Positions 10,401-25,453 are shown, counted from the first letter of the stretch. The stretch: DNA of 64,000 nt from Karalla daura (GCA_029224185.1 CM055192.1:2841001-2905000), one strand, 5' to 3'. Translations and numbers: made by a program. The notes: generated by a model from the sequence alone, not told the origin.

Positions 10401-13400
10401 ATTATCATTAACACCTATGTTGCGGTGCTCATTCGGGTGCTTACAGCTGAAACTACACAGCTCGGTAAGAATTCAATCAGTGCATGGACGTAGATAAGAT
10501 CTAATTTTACAGACCTCTTAGTACCGTCTTTGTTTCATTGCGCTATCGCCAGCAAACACTGGCAGCACTGGCAAGAAAAGCTAAAACTCCAAAGTAGGAT
10601 TCTCCCTTTACTATCAGTTAAAGGCTTGTAGGCTCCATAAGCCGCAGTCCCTCAGTGACCGGCCTATCAGCCCGACCAACTGCCCACTAATTACAGCGGG
10701 GGGGGGGGAGAAAAGGCAGCATCTATACCGGGGTGGCGTCAGCATCCGTAAGGCCTGTGGTCCAGATGGGCTCATATAAAAGGGCAAGGTGCTTAAAGAG
10801 TGTGCCTCCAACTGGCGGATGCTATTACCGGACTGTTCCAGTGCCTGCTCAGCAGCAGCTGTGTGCCTGGGGAGTGGAACGAGTCCACGCTCACAGCAGC
10901 GCCCAAACAGTCAGGGGAACCCCGAGACTTCAGAGCGGTGGGACTTTCATCCGTACTGTGCAAATGTATGGAGAGGGTAGCCTCACTGCTATAGTGGTGG
11001 ACAATCTTGACCCACCCCAGTAGGCTTACAGGGCTAAGTGAGGGCATGTAGATGTCTGGACTCCCCACGCCCCCACACATGGATTCTTTCCATGGACTTG
11101 ACACACACACACACACACAAACACATTATGTGCTCATCTTCTGGAACTACAGGTGAACTCATTACTTTTCATGTGGATGACACACAAACCAAATAACCTG
11201 ATGACTTCACACTCTCAAATATTGACAATGATATGCCATTGGTGGTAAACATCTCTCTGCGTACATACAATAAGCAGGTCTACACGTTGATGTCATGGAT
11301 CAAGGAGAGCTCCTTAGTAATTAACATCTCCAAGACCAAAGGAACGCACACCAACCTGACCCCTTCTCTCAACTCACTGACTCTGTTTACGAGCAGGCAC
11401 AGCTACGCCTACTCCTGCTGAGGAAACTGCAGAGTGTTCAGGTCGGGCCAGAGATTTTAACAGCCATAGACAAGTCACCGATTGAATCCGTACTGAGCTT
11501 TAACATCGCATCCCGGTTCACACACACCTCAGTAAAAAACCACAAATCGAAGCTGTCCCGGGTCGTTAAACAAGCGAGTGAAAAAACGGGCAAAACTCAA
11601 AAGCCCGCTATCGGGGCTCCACACTCATGCAGTCATAGTCACACCTACCCTTCGGTGTTTACCACACCACTGGAGTGCAGAAAAAACAGGAGCAAAAACT
11701 CATTTATTCCAGCAGCTAAAAATATTCAAAAACAAAAAGTGAACAATTCAAGCAAACCTCGCCGCTGACCATCTTATCGGCGCTTAGACCTGCACTATGC
11801 TTGTGTTTCCAAACTCCAAAAAAACTTTGAATTTTGTTTTTACTTTACTCACGTCTGTCTCCTTTCAATTTGTCTTGGGCCACGCCAAAGATGATGTTCC
11901 GTGATAAACAGAGGACGATGAGGGTTTTTTTTCCCCAACGTGCTCTAATCTAATCTCGTGTTGACGTGTTGAGGGCTGCGGGGGCCTGTACCTGGAAGGC
12001 ATTGCTGGCGAAGCCCAGCCCAGCTGCCTGCAGACCACCATGGCCTCCATGGTCCCCCAGCCTTCGCTGCAGACGGTGCCCCACACCAGGGAGCCGTTCT
12101 TCTCCATCAGCACCTCCACCCGACCCTCGTAGGGGTTACGGCCCCCACTCAGACGCAGCTTAAGGCAGCAACACAGCAGAGCAGGGCACTCAAAAAAAGT
12201 GTTCGATTCGTGTTGAATCTGTGGCGTTTAGTGCTCGTTTGATTCCTTAACGTTGTGCTAGGCATTTTCATTAAACAGACATGGCATGCAGGCAGAAGAC
12301 TGAAATCATGTGGGACAGAAATCGAAAGCGATTTGAGGCATTGTTGATGTAATGTACTGTGATACCCAAGTCAGACTGGCCAGCGTTCGAGCGCAGCCTC
12401 GAAGAGAGCGACTGAATCGGAGCGAGGGCTCACCGACTCCTGGAAGCCCATCGCGGGGACGTTGCACCTCACGGCTGCGTCCTCCTCGTGGCTGCAGCCC
12501 GCGGACTCCTTGTTGAAGAAACACTCCCCGATGGACTTCTCGAACCCCGAGCACTCCACCTCATTCATGTGCACCGGGCCCATACCTGAGGAGCGCATGC
12601 ACGAGACGGCACGAGAGTCGGAAACGAGGCCACATGCTTTCTTTTTTTTAAAATGTAGAACGGCCACTTGTGCCTATCGGCATCGCTATCGGGGGGGGGG
12701 GGGGGGGGGGTTCCCGTTCGGGGCCCCTAGCTCTCAAACATACATTTGACCACCGCTGAGTCTCCACGTCCTCCACCCGCCTCACAGAGCCCGCCCGACA
12801 CGAAGTGCAAAATCCTCGACGGCCGACGATCAAAAACAAATGACCTCGGCGCTCTAAAGCTCGAGGCCGTAAAAATGAAGGCGTTCCAGATGAGTGCTCA
12901 GCGCTGATTAATCTGTGCCGCATGCTCCGAGTGCTCTTGAGATGCCTGGCCATCTACTGCCACGTTCTCTCTGCAACGTTTGGGACTGTTTGTCCGTTCG
13001 TCTGAGGTGTTGCAACCAGTGCATGAGACAGTAGTGCACGTTTGTAGGGATCACTTCAAAGTGACTGGTGTTTTTCCATGAGGGCCTCACAGAGAGCTGC
13101 AGATGAGACGTGAGGACGGAAAACCGTTCCCCCTCTAATTCAACACTTTCCGCGTCTAATATCACTGGAATGTGCAGCGCGTTCCTGTTTATGAAAAAGG
13201 AAAAAACTTGTTATTTGGACGCGTCCTGTCCTACTTTTTTCCCCGTTATACAGCCCGATAACAGGTGAGCAGGGGCTTTAAAACACAGCGCGGAGCAGAA
13301 ACATGCTGAAAGGGTCCCCCGTAAAAGAGTTGTAAAAGCCTCCGCGCAAGCGGTGAAGTCTGCACATCCCGAACTCTCAGGACGCGCGAACCTCGCCTTT

Positions 13401-16400
13401 CACATTTCGATATATCGAGCCACGATCCAAGTAATGCACCTTCCTCGCAACAGGGGGTAACGATAACCCCCATGTAAAAACTGTCAAACGGACGGTCTGA
13501 CAAAATGAGGCAAAGGCATTTGCACTGATGCTGAAACACTTGTTTGCTGGAATTGTTTAGGAGCAAGCTACCTGAGAGGGAAAGCGTAGCAAGTAGATAC
13601 ACTTGTTGGCAGTGATCTACAGTTACAAGCATATGTGGAAAAAGTCAGGAAACGACCTTTTCATATGAACAAAGTAGGTAATGTGGGAGCTTTCCTTTGT
13701 ACTGTCAAAGTCACTATAGATTTGTGTAGATGTAAAGACTGTTTTGGTCTTCCTCAGCATATCATTTTGATTTTGTTGGGCTTCACAGATTTCACAGTCC
13801 AGCTTTTACAGGCGTCGCCTGCTTGCTCCTCGCTGCGAGGCAGCTCCCGCAGTAAAATGGGCAGACCCATCATAGGATTCGTCGTGCCAGAAAGATGTCT
13901 GTGCTCATGGCAGGTCAGGAATAGTTTCCCGTCCTCACTAATCTGCACAGTGTAGCGAATCTTGTTCCAACAAGCAGAACGACTTTTACCACCGGGTCCA
14001 GGAGTTCATGGTACTCCGCTCGCCGCCAGACGGGGACTGCGACGGGGAGAAAACCTCGAGGATAGAATTACTGCCCAAAATGTTCGAGAACTGTGGTTTA
14101 GCTGCGCAGTCATAACCTTCCATCTAGCGCCATGTAGGCAATATGCATGGGCAATTGTTCCAACAGTAAAGACTATGATTCTGAGCTCCCCGGTATGAGA
14201 CACGAGTGGCATGTGTATCCCGAGGATGTGCAGATGTGTACTCAGTCCAGGCAGGTTTGTAGGTTTTTTTTTTTTCCCTTTTCTGAATTCATGAGCTGCC
14301 CATTTCCTCTGCTTTACCCACTGGTTGCACACAGGTGATGACTACAGAGAGAGACATGTTTGTTTAAATCCAGCCAAAGAGCCTGTGGAAATGTGTAAAC
14401 TCTTCCTTGGCTGTAAGCCGTCCCCGCTGGGAGGCCCCCAGCCCTGAACGTGAAAGGCGCAGAGCATCTGGGAAAAAAAGAGACGTTTCTTTCGCTGGAA
14501 ATCGGCGGAGGTGAAAAAAGAGGAAAAAAAAAAAGCAAATACCTTGTCCCAGGCGGCCCCCGGACAAGGCTTCTTTGGCGGTGCCGAAGCCCAGCTCGCG
14601 GCACACCACGGTTGCCGCCAGCAGGTTCCAGTTGTCGTCGCAGATGGTGCCCCACTCTCCGTTCTTCAGCACCTCCACCCGGCCCTCGCCCACAATGGCC
14701 CCACCGCGAAGACGCACCAACGGTTGCTGGGGAGGAAAGGAGCAAAAGGTTTCACTTACTGAAGCCTAAAAGCAAAAACCCCCTTTCCGAAACCACGTAC
14801 GGTACTTGGGCTTCTCTGGTTCTCTGTGCACTAATGGCACAGCTGAAAGTGTTCCTCCGCTGACCTGGCCAGTGGAGGCAGCAGTGTTTATGGAAGGCTC
14901 GATGAATACGGGCCTCCCATCAACTATTTAGACAAACTGGAAGTGCGGTGTTAATACATTAATAGCACGGTTTATCTGATTTACTGCTATTTATGTTACA
15001 AAGTAAAGCCCAGACATTCTGTTGAATGGGCTCTGCAAAACCGCGTTTCAGACATACACACCCGCGTACCGCGTACCACGTACACCAGAGGCGGTATGAA
15101 ATAACCTGGACGCCCATTACACACATGCGCAGGCCGAGACATAATACCAACAAAGTCGCAGATTTTTTTTGTCCCTCACGTCGTCCAGGCCCTAGGAGGA
15201 AACCAGAGGGCGTTGAGCCCTTGGCTCTCAGAGTGAACACTTCACGATGTCCAGACTTTGTCCAGATTAAGAGCCCCCTTCTTGACCTGCAGCCTGGTGG
15301 TCCTCCCTCTGCTACCATGGAGCCGCCAGTCAGGAGGCAGAATGAGAGCAATGTCCTTGCCCCACCGTGCCAGCCAGCATGATGAGCATCTCTACCAGGG
15401 GACAGCAGGGGACCGTGAGGAGCGGGAGGAGGGGGCCCCTCCTCCTCGTGCCTCAGATGCAGGCCCCTCAAGGGATGCTGAGACTGCTTTTTCGCACTCA
15501 AGCAGGCTATTCAATTAGCCATCTCTGGGCTTGGGTTGGAAGCTGCTCCCTCCAGTGCTTCTGTTCCTCCCTCCGAGCCATACATCAACAAACTTCAGAG
15601 GCAGCTTTCCTTTGGGTGCGCTCCGATTGCAGCCCCCACATGCGGTTGGGGCGCCTTCATGGGATTTGTCTGTTGTCCTGGAAGCCTTGTGTTCTGCTCA
15701 CACTGACCTCAGATGGCAGTGGGGTAAGACTGCTTTTCTTCTGCCCTTATGGCTTAGGAGTTACCATGTGGCCCAGGGACAGAGGCTCAACATCCTCGTT
15801 CCGACTTACTCTACTCCTGTTGAAGCTCTGAGGCAGCACATAGATGTTTCAGATGAACCTGATGCCCTGTCTGCCATGGAGGGCACAAGAAAGCTCTCAC
15901 ACCATATCTGCGTGGGCTGCGGGATCATAATTGCTTTGAGTCAGGCAAACAAACACGTCTGCGCTCGACCTGAACACTGTTGTGGTTAGAGACTTGCTTC
16001 AGAGAGCTTACTTAAAAAATCATTGTCCTACCCCATCAGTCCATTTATGGACATGTGTACAACATGTCTTATAGGCGGGACACCCAGGCATCGCAGCTAT
16101 CCGCGAGCGTGCACAGGTCAGGGCAGAGTCCTCATTATCAGCATGTGCAGCGGCAAAACCTGCACTCCTCTGCTTTCAGATTTTCCATTGCAGTCGCCAC
16201 GCATCTCTTATCTGGTAATGGAGCTTGTTGCCTAAAACCTAAAACAGCTATTTAGTGTGCACCTGGCAAACAGCTGTGCGGGGAAATGGAATTGTGGAAC
16301 AAAAAGGTTGAAACCCCAACAACACTCAAACCACGGTGCTGTTTTTTTTTCTGATTTCAAAATCCCCGGACTACAAAAGTGTAGTCATCCACATGCTGGT

Positions 16401-19400
16401 GCCTGTTCAGTCTATTTATTTATGTGTAAACCGTCAAATGGTTTTAAACAGGACAATAAAGCGAAGAAAGAAGGCTGCATATTCTCCTCTAAGATGGGAA
16501 CAGAAAGGTAACTGCACTTGAAGGACTCTCCTAGGCTTAAACGGCTCAGGCGTACAACGTAAGGAGAAAAAAAACTGGCCAAACAGACAAGTTTCACTGT
16601 CTCCTGGTCTTAGTTTCTTGCTCTGGGACATTGGCGTGGCCCTCTGAAGATCCATGTTTTCCCTTCCCCTGTCCCAAGAATTTTACTACGTCTTGTTTTT
16701 AAAGTCCTGAACTCGTCTCATTATTCATTTTGATGAGAAATGTTCACCGTTGCCACGCACAGCTGCAGTCCGCGAAGTGACATTTTGTGCAGAATGTCAC
16801 TGCTGGCTCTGTCGAACAAAGCAGTCCCTCCCTCTCTCCGCCAGAGCCAGCAGACTGAGGTGAAGCAGTGCAGCTCTGTCCCCAGCTGTTTTCCACCCAT
16901 CCACCCATCCATCCATCCATTATCTTACCTGATATGTACATTAACGGTGTCTGCTGGTGTAGGGATCACACCATGGGCAGACCTCCGGTCCATCACTATT
17001 CACTCTCATACCCATTACTGGGGCCCCAATTGACCTTAACATTCATGTTTTTGGACTGTGAGAGGAAGGCGGAGAACCCTCTCACACAGAAAGGCCCCTG
17101 GTCCAGCTGGAAGTCAAACCTGGGACTTTGCTGAGGCTGTCACAGCTTGATTTCTGTTTGCTATTTGCATTAACTTCACAATTTACCCCCCCCCCCCCCC
17201 CCACCCCCCAGAAAACGAATACCGACGCCGACGGGTGCCTTTACCTCCTGTCGGAAGGCCTTCCTGAACCCGGTCATGGACGTCGGGGCGAAGGCTCGGC
17301 CGGGCACGCAGCTCGCCACCACCGGCAGGCCCCCGGCGCAGCTCCCATTGGACTTCGTGGTCATGGCCTGGCCCAGTTTGCAGCTGGACAAATGGGCCTC
17401 GTTTCCCGTGCAGTTGACGGAGTAGTCCCAGTACGTGGGCTTCCTCCTGCGGGCGAACATCCTGGGCAAGAGACAACCACAGTGCTAACGGCCGCTACGG
17501 CACAAAAACAAGAGCGGCTAACTCACGATGGAGGCATTCATCAAAACTGCAATGAAACCGCGGGGGATGTTGGAATTCCTGGGCTCCTAGCGGGACGAGG
17601 GCAACGCATCGGCGTGGTGTGTAATCAATACCACAAGTGGGGGTTTGGGCAACAGCTGGGGAGTTCACGGTCCCGCGTGCGATGGTGAACGCACACCGGG
17701 GTTAATGACAATCTCCCAGGCCCGCCGCGCCGCTAATCTCCTCCTCCCCCGTTTGTTAGTGAGCCCGCGCGACGTATTTGACGAGCCTCGTTTGCGGAAT
17801 GGCATGTCCTAGCCTCGTCTCCTCGTCTGAGGTCGACGGGGAAGAGCTTCACTCAGGCGGCACGGGCGGCACTTGAGCCGGTGGGTGAGAGAGAGAGCTC
17901 AGCCAGAGCCAGGTCGCTGTGGACCGTGCACCTCCTCACGTGCAGTCGCAACACCCCAGGTTGGACCCTGCAGGCCCCGGGACAGAGAACATTTTAGCGC
18001 ATCACGTTCATGATCGATGTGACTTATTAGCCGCCGCTCGTGATATTTTTACTTCCGCGTCCGTCTTTTTCCAGATATCTGGAGCCCGGCTTTGAAACTC
18101 ACTCGTTAATGTCTCTATCAGTGACACGCTGGATTACAACCTAAATTTACACGGTTATACAACCATTAATGTTAGAACGACATCGGAGTATTACAATACT
18201 CAGGATCCCTAATCTATCACAAAGGCAACAGAGCCTTATAACTGAGGAATGGCGTTTCTTATACAGATGTCGGACTTGTGATCAGTCACTCTCAAAGACT
18301 GGATAAAAGCAGGAATTGCTGAAGAGCGTCAGGACGGAAACGAGCTCGGGATTCTGAAACTGCGGCAACTCTTGGCTCTGTGTCATCGGCGTTTGGGCCG
18401 CCAGCCCGTAAAAGCACACAGCACGTTTCAGCGAGGGGCCGAGGCAGAAGTAAGCTGACACGTAGATGGAAAGTTAGGGAGCTGCGGTTCCCTGGACCTA
18501 GACCAGAGGAAACTTTCAGCCCGGGGCTCGGACGGCAACTTCAAGGTGAAGTGGAGCGCGCTGGAGGTTTTCGCGCGTCGCCATTAACCCGTGGTACAAA
18601 TCTCGCACTTCACAAAGGCCCCGTGAAAGCTGCCGACGTTGAAAGGAACCGGCTTTGTTTCGGGGTGAGAGCAGGGTGTGAAAGTCAGGATAGGACAGAT
18701 GCAAAAGAAAACAAATGCAGCAAAACGCGAGGCAATTCCAGACGGGGCCTTGGTGAAGTGACTCAGGCATTGTGTGTGTGGAATTTCAGCTGGATGAGGG
18801 AAAAACAAACCGCCGCACGCTTGTCCCCCCCCCCCCCCAACTAACTTTGCAGATCAGTGAACAGATACGATCAGGACAGGACACAGCCTGGATCAGCGAT
18901 CGGGCAAAACATGCACAGCGGGCAACCGTCCCAGGTTCCAGAGCTCCCGCCAGCGCTTCTTTTCTTCATTTCCCACCCCCACCCCCCCCCCCCCCCGAGT
19001 GGCCTCTTCAGATTGCTTCTTTTGTCACACAAGCCGTCCACACCCAAAGCCTTTTCAGTCTCTGTCAGAAGTCACGAAGAAAGGCAGGAAATCCTGAGCC
19101 CAAACTTACGCCACACGGATAAACTGCGGATACACATCGATGGAGCGGACCTGCAACTGCTCGCCACAACCGCTCTGCGACCGTAACATAACCTTAACGT
19201 GTTCAACTTAACTACAGCAACGAGTCCTCATCCAAAGTGAGGCCTCCATCCTCCCCCGGGCCCTTCGGGCGAGCCAGCGGCGACGGGGGCGGCGCCATAC
19301 TCACTTGTACACCCTGGCGTTGTACCGCCTCTCGCCGGGGAAGCCGAACATGCCACAGATGACCCTGCTGTTGAGCTGTGTCCACTCGGTGTTGCAGATC

Positions 19401-20429
19401 TGCTTCCACTTGCCGCCGTCCTTGACCTCCACGTAGCCCTCCGTCACGGGGATGCGCTTGCGGTACGAGGACAGGATGGCCCGTATGCGCACGTCCTCCA
19501 CCTGAATGTCGAGGCTCTGTGGGTGAGAGCGGGTGGAGGCGTTCGGGTCAGAGTCTGGGGGCCGCTGAACGACACGTCCAGGCAAGAAACAGAACGACTG
19601 GACGGCACGTTCGCTTTTTGGTTGTTCGGACACGTGACATACTACACGGGCACAACATTTACAGTCGACCTGCCCCACGCCCCCCCCCCCCCCCCCCCCC
19701 CCCCCGCCGTGCGGCTCGGTACGCTACCACTTGTAAATCCTCTCCCTGCCGCTCAGACATTTTTACAACCAATCACCTTGTTAATGCTGAGCGCCACGAC
19801 CAGATGCCCCGCAACTGTTTCTGGCACCGACGCATCGACGCGTTGCCGTGGTAACGCGTGCAACACATCTGAGGGCGTCTCGGCGAAAGGGGGGGGGGGG
19901 GTAAAAAGAATGCACAAACGCAGCACTGTGCGGCCTCTGCAGCCAGGGGCAATTAAGAAGCGGACACTTTTTTCCCAGCATCATCGACGACCACAGGCTC
20001 GGGCCACACAGCCTCTACCATTCTGGGTGAATACATACATACATAACTATTTTAGTTAGCAGGGAGTCATGGGTCTTCAGAGATGATGCTCAGCGGGCCT
20101 CACTCCCCTGGAGGGGGGGGGGGGTGGGTCACCCAGTAGTGCACACAGCACCTGTGTCAGCAGAGGGTCTACACCAGGGTTACAGTATATGAAACGATAA
20201 CATCGGCCTACAAGACACACATGGATCATTTGGCCCCCCCCCACCCCCCCCACCCCCCGTTACGGTTGAGGTTGCACGAGTGGTTCGGACCGCAGTCGCT
20301 CGCTGTAACTGAAACGCGTCAAAGACGGAGAACGTGAGCGAGGAAGCATCGCGGCGCGAGGCTGTCAGAAAGCAGCTCAGAGCCTTTCCTCTCGGACTTT
20401 TTTTTCCGGGGGATTAAACAAACATTTTC

Positions 20430-20460
<31 letters not shown>

Positions 20461-20572
20461 CCTCCCGTAGACCAAGCCCACATTCTTGTGCTACGTGACA
20501 GCGCAGGCTGAGGGGAGGGCGCTCGGTCTGGCCGGGGGTGGGGTGCTGTGGGACGGGGTGAGGAGGGGGAGG

Positions 20573-20621
<49 letters not shown>

Positions 20622-23600
20622 GCTTTGCGCAACAGATGGGCTGGTAAGACTCGTCTCACGTGCAGCCAAGAGGAACTTAGGCATCGAATAATGAGAAAGT
20701 AGGGTTTCCTAAATTGGCATTTGCTTTGAGGGACGGGCAGATGCCACCAGAGTGAAAACTACAAATCATCCGCTATTTTCTCCCCGAGATGACCACATTA
20801 ATCATTGTGGTGGTGAGACAACGAGGTCTGGCCTGTCGCAGACATATAACTGTATAGAGGCTGAAATCATGGTACATGGTAATGACCGGTAGCGTTGTGT
20901 GGATGACCTCGTCTGGGTTTCCTGGATACACGGCGACATGTACTCGGTGGCAGACGTGCATGAAAAGAAGCTGGGGGGAAAAAAATGTTCAGAGGTGGGT
21001 TGGCAGGAAAGACCACACCGTTTAAAGATCCCACCAAACAAGGCACAGAGGGGACTGAAAGAGAGCTCAGACACTGAGATGACATCTTCAACACAACAGG
21101 CGCAAAATAACCTCTCCCTCTGAAAGATGCTTGAAACAACGTCCGTGCCAAACCCTCACGGAACCGAACTTGCCGAAAAGCTTGAAGTCTGAGGAGGGAG
21201 ATTAAAAGAAAACATTTGGCGAAGGGACCGTAGAGATGTCTAACATGTGCTGTGCCTCTGGATAATCTTTGGGAAGGGGCCCTTTCCTGAGCCTGCGCTT
21301 GTGCAAGAGAAGAAGCCCAGATGAGAAAGCCATTAGCGGGACGGGAGGTGAAAGGGCCTGAATCTGTCCCGGCACAGCTCTGATTCGCCCGGGCGTCCTA
21401 CAGGTTGTTATGTTTCGTGCCTACGCTCCCCAGTTTGGAATATCACCGCTCTGTGGTCGTGCAATCACTGCCACCGACGTTAAGTGCAGCCGCCTGTGCT
21501 ACTTGTTCTCATGACTGAAGGAGGGCTGGCGTTGTTGTTCAAGTGACTTGTTACAAGAAGTCAAATGGACTTGGCTGGAAATGACGCCAGTGAGAGGGAC
21601 GGGACTGGGGGAAAAAACACGTGCTAAACCGAAGGAGAGCTGAAAATGCTGAAACAGATGAGGCATAAATAATAAATAAATAAATCGTCATAAATCCAGC
21701 TGGGGGTCACAGCAGGAAGAGCGTCTATTACTTTGTATTTTAAAGCTCCTCATTTCCTCCATATTCTGTTGAAGAAATAGAACACAAATACCATTTGTGC
21801 AGCTGTAATAGACCAAACAGGCTGTAAGGAAAAAGCTAAAAGGAGTGGATGACCATCCACTGTGGTCTGCCATTACCTCCATGGGCAACATTGTCAGGGA
21901 GCAGGATATTGGATCTTTCTGCCTCAGCTCATCAATCAATCAATCAACCAATCAGTCAATCTGTCAATTGAATTTGATTTGCGGGTCATCTTTCAGATAC
22001 GGATAGAGACAGAGGTGGAAACATCGGAGCTAAAGACGGAGGGGCTCATGCTGCATAACTCATGGAGCCAGATGACTCTATTCTGCGCTGAAATCCAACA
22101 CGAACGGGCCTCGGCGTCCACGCTTGCACCAAAATGTGAGGCGGGGGCCTTCAGAAGACACCTGCCGGGGTGATTTAACGCCGTCTTGTCCGAGGGCGGC
22201 GGCACATAAATACGAGGGACACCGCGGCGAGGAAGCGGGCCGTAAATCACCTCAAAGCTGGGGAGTCGCGGTCGCTCCTCCAGGCCGTTTCGCGGCGATG
22301 CAACTGTTCACGGCGGAAAACAAATCAGTCGATCAATCGGCTGGCAAAACTGCGCTAATTTCCTTGTTCCTTCCCTGCAAATCCCCACAATCGCACTGGT
22401 TGTTGTTGCAGTTGTGTATTTGCGCTTATGCATGCATACTGTGTACCACCGTCACCTGTGGTAAAACAAACAAACACACTGGCGTGGCCAGACTCGCCCG
22501 TGATCGCTGGACAAAGAATGAGCATCGGCAATCCCTCCGCGGCGACGGAAAGATTTCAGGGGCAAAGACAGTGCAGGGAAAATGAAGAACATAGGGTTCT
22601 AATGTGGATCTCCAGAAGCCCCTTAGCTAGCAGAGACCGCCCCACATCCACAGCAAAACACCAAGAGACCGGGTTGGTACGCGCAGCGCAGCCCCGTGCT
22701 CTGCAGCCCCCGGACTGGACTGGAGGGGGACAAAAACACGTCCGACTGGTGCAGCCTTTCTGGAGACAAAAACGACGATGCTTCGTTTGTTTAGGGACGG
22801 CCTTCACGGGCCGCGGACAAAAAAAAAAGCACTAAAAGGAGCTTTTGTTAACAAAGCGAGAGCAGATGTTTCACGTAGTCGTGACAGAGCCGGAGCGAGA
22901 GCCGGGGTGTCGATTGCAGTGGATTCTGGAGCAATCTGACCTTCAGTGATATTTGCATAAAAGGAACGGACGATAAAGCTTATTCCGTTCAGAATCCGTC
23001 CATCCATCCATCCATCCATCCATCCATCCATCCATCCCTCCCTCCCTCCGTCCATCCATCCATCCATCCTTCCATCCCTCCCTCCGTCCGTCCATCCATC
23101 CATCCATCCATCCATCCCTCCGTCCGTCCGTCCGTCCGTCCGTCCATCCATCCATCCCTCCGTCTGTCCGTCCGTCCGTCCGTCCATCCATCCATCCCTC
23201 CCTCCCTCCCTCCGTCCATCCATCCATCCATCCATCCATCCATCCATCCATCCCTCCGTCTGTCCGTCCGTCCGTCCGTCCATCCATCCATCCCTCCCTC
23301 CCTCCCTCCGTCCATCCATCCATCCATAAGATGACAACACATTGCGCTCACACAACGGGCCGCACCAGACTCTGAGCGCAGCAGAAACTAAACCCGCTGA
23401 AGCGAAACTAGAAACCAGGTCCTCGATCCGCGCCGGCGTCAGACGGGAGCGCTTCGTCTCCCGAGTCTCCGGAGGCCAAACATCCTGCCTGCGGTGCAGC
23501 GTGGGAATGTCGAGCCCCGGGGCGAAAACTTTTACATAGCTGCCGAAGCATTTACCAGCTCGGCGGGAGAAATGACTGAAGGGGTTAAAAGCATTTTGAG

Positions 23601-25202
23601 ACACCCCACCACGTAACGGCCGGAGGTTTGCAGCGAGGAGAGTGGAAGATTCGACCTCGAGGACGCAGAGGGGAAAAAATGACTGCGGGGAGGAAAACGG
23701 GAGTTGTAAACTCTGCTTGGGGCGACTTCATAGCTGCTCGTAATCGACTTACTAGGGTGGGTGGGAGCAGCCACGGGAGGAGAGGAGGGCGCGTGGAAAG
23801 TGGGAAGAGTCGTATCAGAAATAGACATGCAGACTGAGAGGGAGCCTTTGGTTCCAGCAGCCTAGGAGCACAGCTCTGCCCGAACAGGACGGGCAAGTCC
23901 AGCAGGCCAACTCAGACATCTAAAGTCTTCTCTAAAATTAGAAGGCTGCGTTATTCCAAATGTTCTGGTCACTCGCCGTAGTAGTGGTCTACAGTGGGCT
24001 GCGATGCATGACGACACAGATTAAGGTTAAAAAGAGAATGACGTGTTTTCAGCTCTCAGTGCCCGTGCGCGTCCGCGATGAGGACAAGTGTCAAGTTCTC
24101 ATCGGGTGAACCCTTCCTGTCGCTTTCGATGTTCGAGAGAGCGACGTTCTTCCGTCGACTGACCGATTGCTGGACTCATCTGAACGATGGCAGCGAGGCC
24201 GTGAAAGGACGACATGGATAAACGCCAAAAAGAATCTGAGAGGGACACATTCCCCAGTGGTGAATGAGATAGCAAGAGGTGGGTAAAAGGTGCCAGCTTT
24301 TCACGTTTCTGACATTTGCTCGCCCTTTCCAAATGTGGAGGCGGCTCATAATTGAGGGAATTTGCGGCGCAAATGGGCGAAATGATAACTCTCGGCTATA
24401 ATTACGTCTCTCTGGTAATTCTTCACCGCCGACAGGCATTTCTGTAACGCTCCGCTGTGGACCAGTCTCCACATCGGTTGACATTTACCCAAAGTCAAAC
24501 GACCGGGAATTTCCTCCTCGCACGGGCTGCTCCTTTGATGCCCCCCTCCCTCCCTGACTGTTGCCTTGAATAGACCAGCGAGGAGCCTGGCTGCGTCCTC
24601 CTTCGCATTAGTCCCGATGAATGGGGCGGCCTGTTGGGCCAACGCAGGTGGGACATCGCATCTCACAAACCCCGGGGTCTCTTCTCCACGTCCGAGTTGC
24701 TTGGGAACGGAATGCAATGAAGACGCCTCGGACACCTCCCCGACGCTCTGTGGGCGGCTCCCACGCGAGCTCGAAAAGTTCGGGCCAGGGAGCGGGCTCC
24801 CTCCGGGGGCCCCGACAGGGACATATATATATATATATAACTAAACAGCCTCGGTCCGTATTCCGTGCGCAGACGCCCCCGGGCCGGACAATGCGCAGCT
24901 GACCGAGAGACGGCGCTAAATATACAGTCGGGGGAGGGCCTTGGAATCCCTGACCTCCGCCGGCCGCGAAAGGAAGACGTCCACGCGGCATGTTTACCCC
25001 CTCTCAGTTTACGAGGGGGCTCGGAAAGACGGGGCGGCAGCGGGGAGGCGTCCGAGCGCCGGAGGTCAAAGGTCGGCAGCGCGCGAGCAATGCCCGGGGG
25101 CCTCACGTTTCGCCCTCCGTGAGCTCACTCTCTGGGCATTTCCTGCGTGGTTGGCTGGCTGGCCGCTGAGGACGCCTCCACCTGAGAGGGCAGACGCGTC
25201 TC

Positions 25203-25233
<31 letters not shown>

Positions 25234-25421
25234 CCTACTAATCATGCCCTACTACAAACTTAAACCCCCCCCCCCCCACCACCACCACCTCGGCGCAATG
25301 TCGTCACGGCTACAGAACGCGGCACAGAGTGTGTCCGGGTGAGTCACCGCATCACCACTTCCAGATGATAGCACCAGGCCTCGCTGTGTGGCAGCGGGGC
25401 CTGGATGCCTGGGCTCCCCAC

Positions 25422-25453
<32 letters not shown>

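Noticed and set aside
14959..15831. Overlapping ORFs of 180 (minus) and 154 (plus) codons in a loxl2 intron
   Set aside because: They overlap on opposite strands, resemble no family I know, and lack repeat or splice evidence; probably chance or old repeat DNA.
22804..23604. Long minus-strand ORF of 266 codons with repeated Met-Asp-Gly-Trp units
   Set aside because: It is a direct translation of the ATCC/GTCC tetranucleotide array, open in several frames, with no splice or start context.
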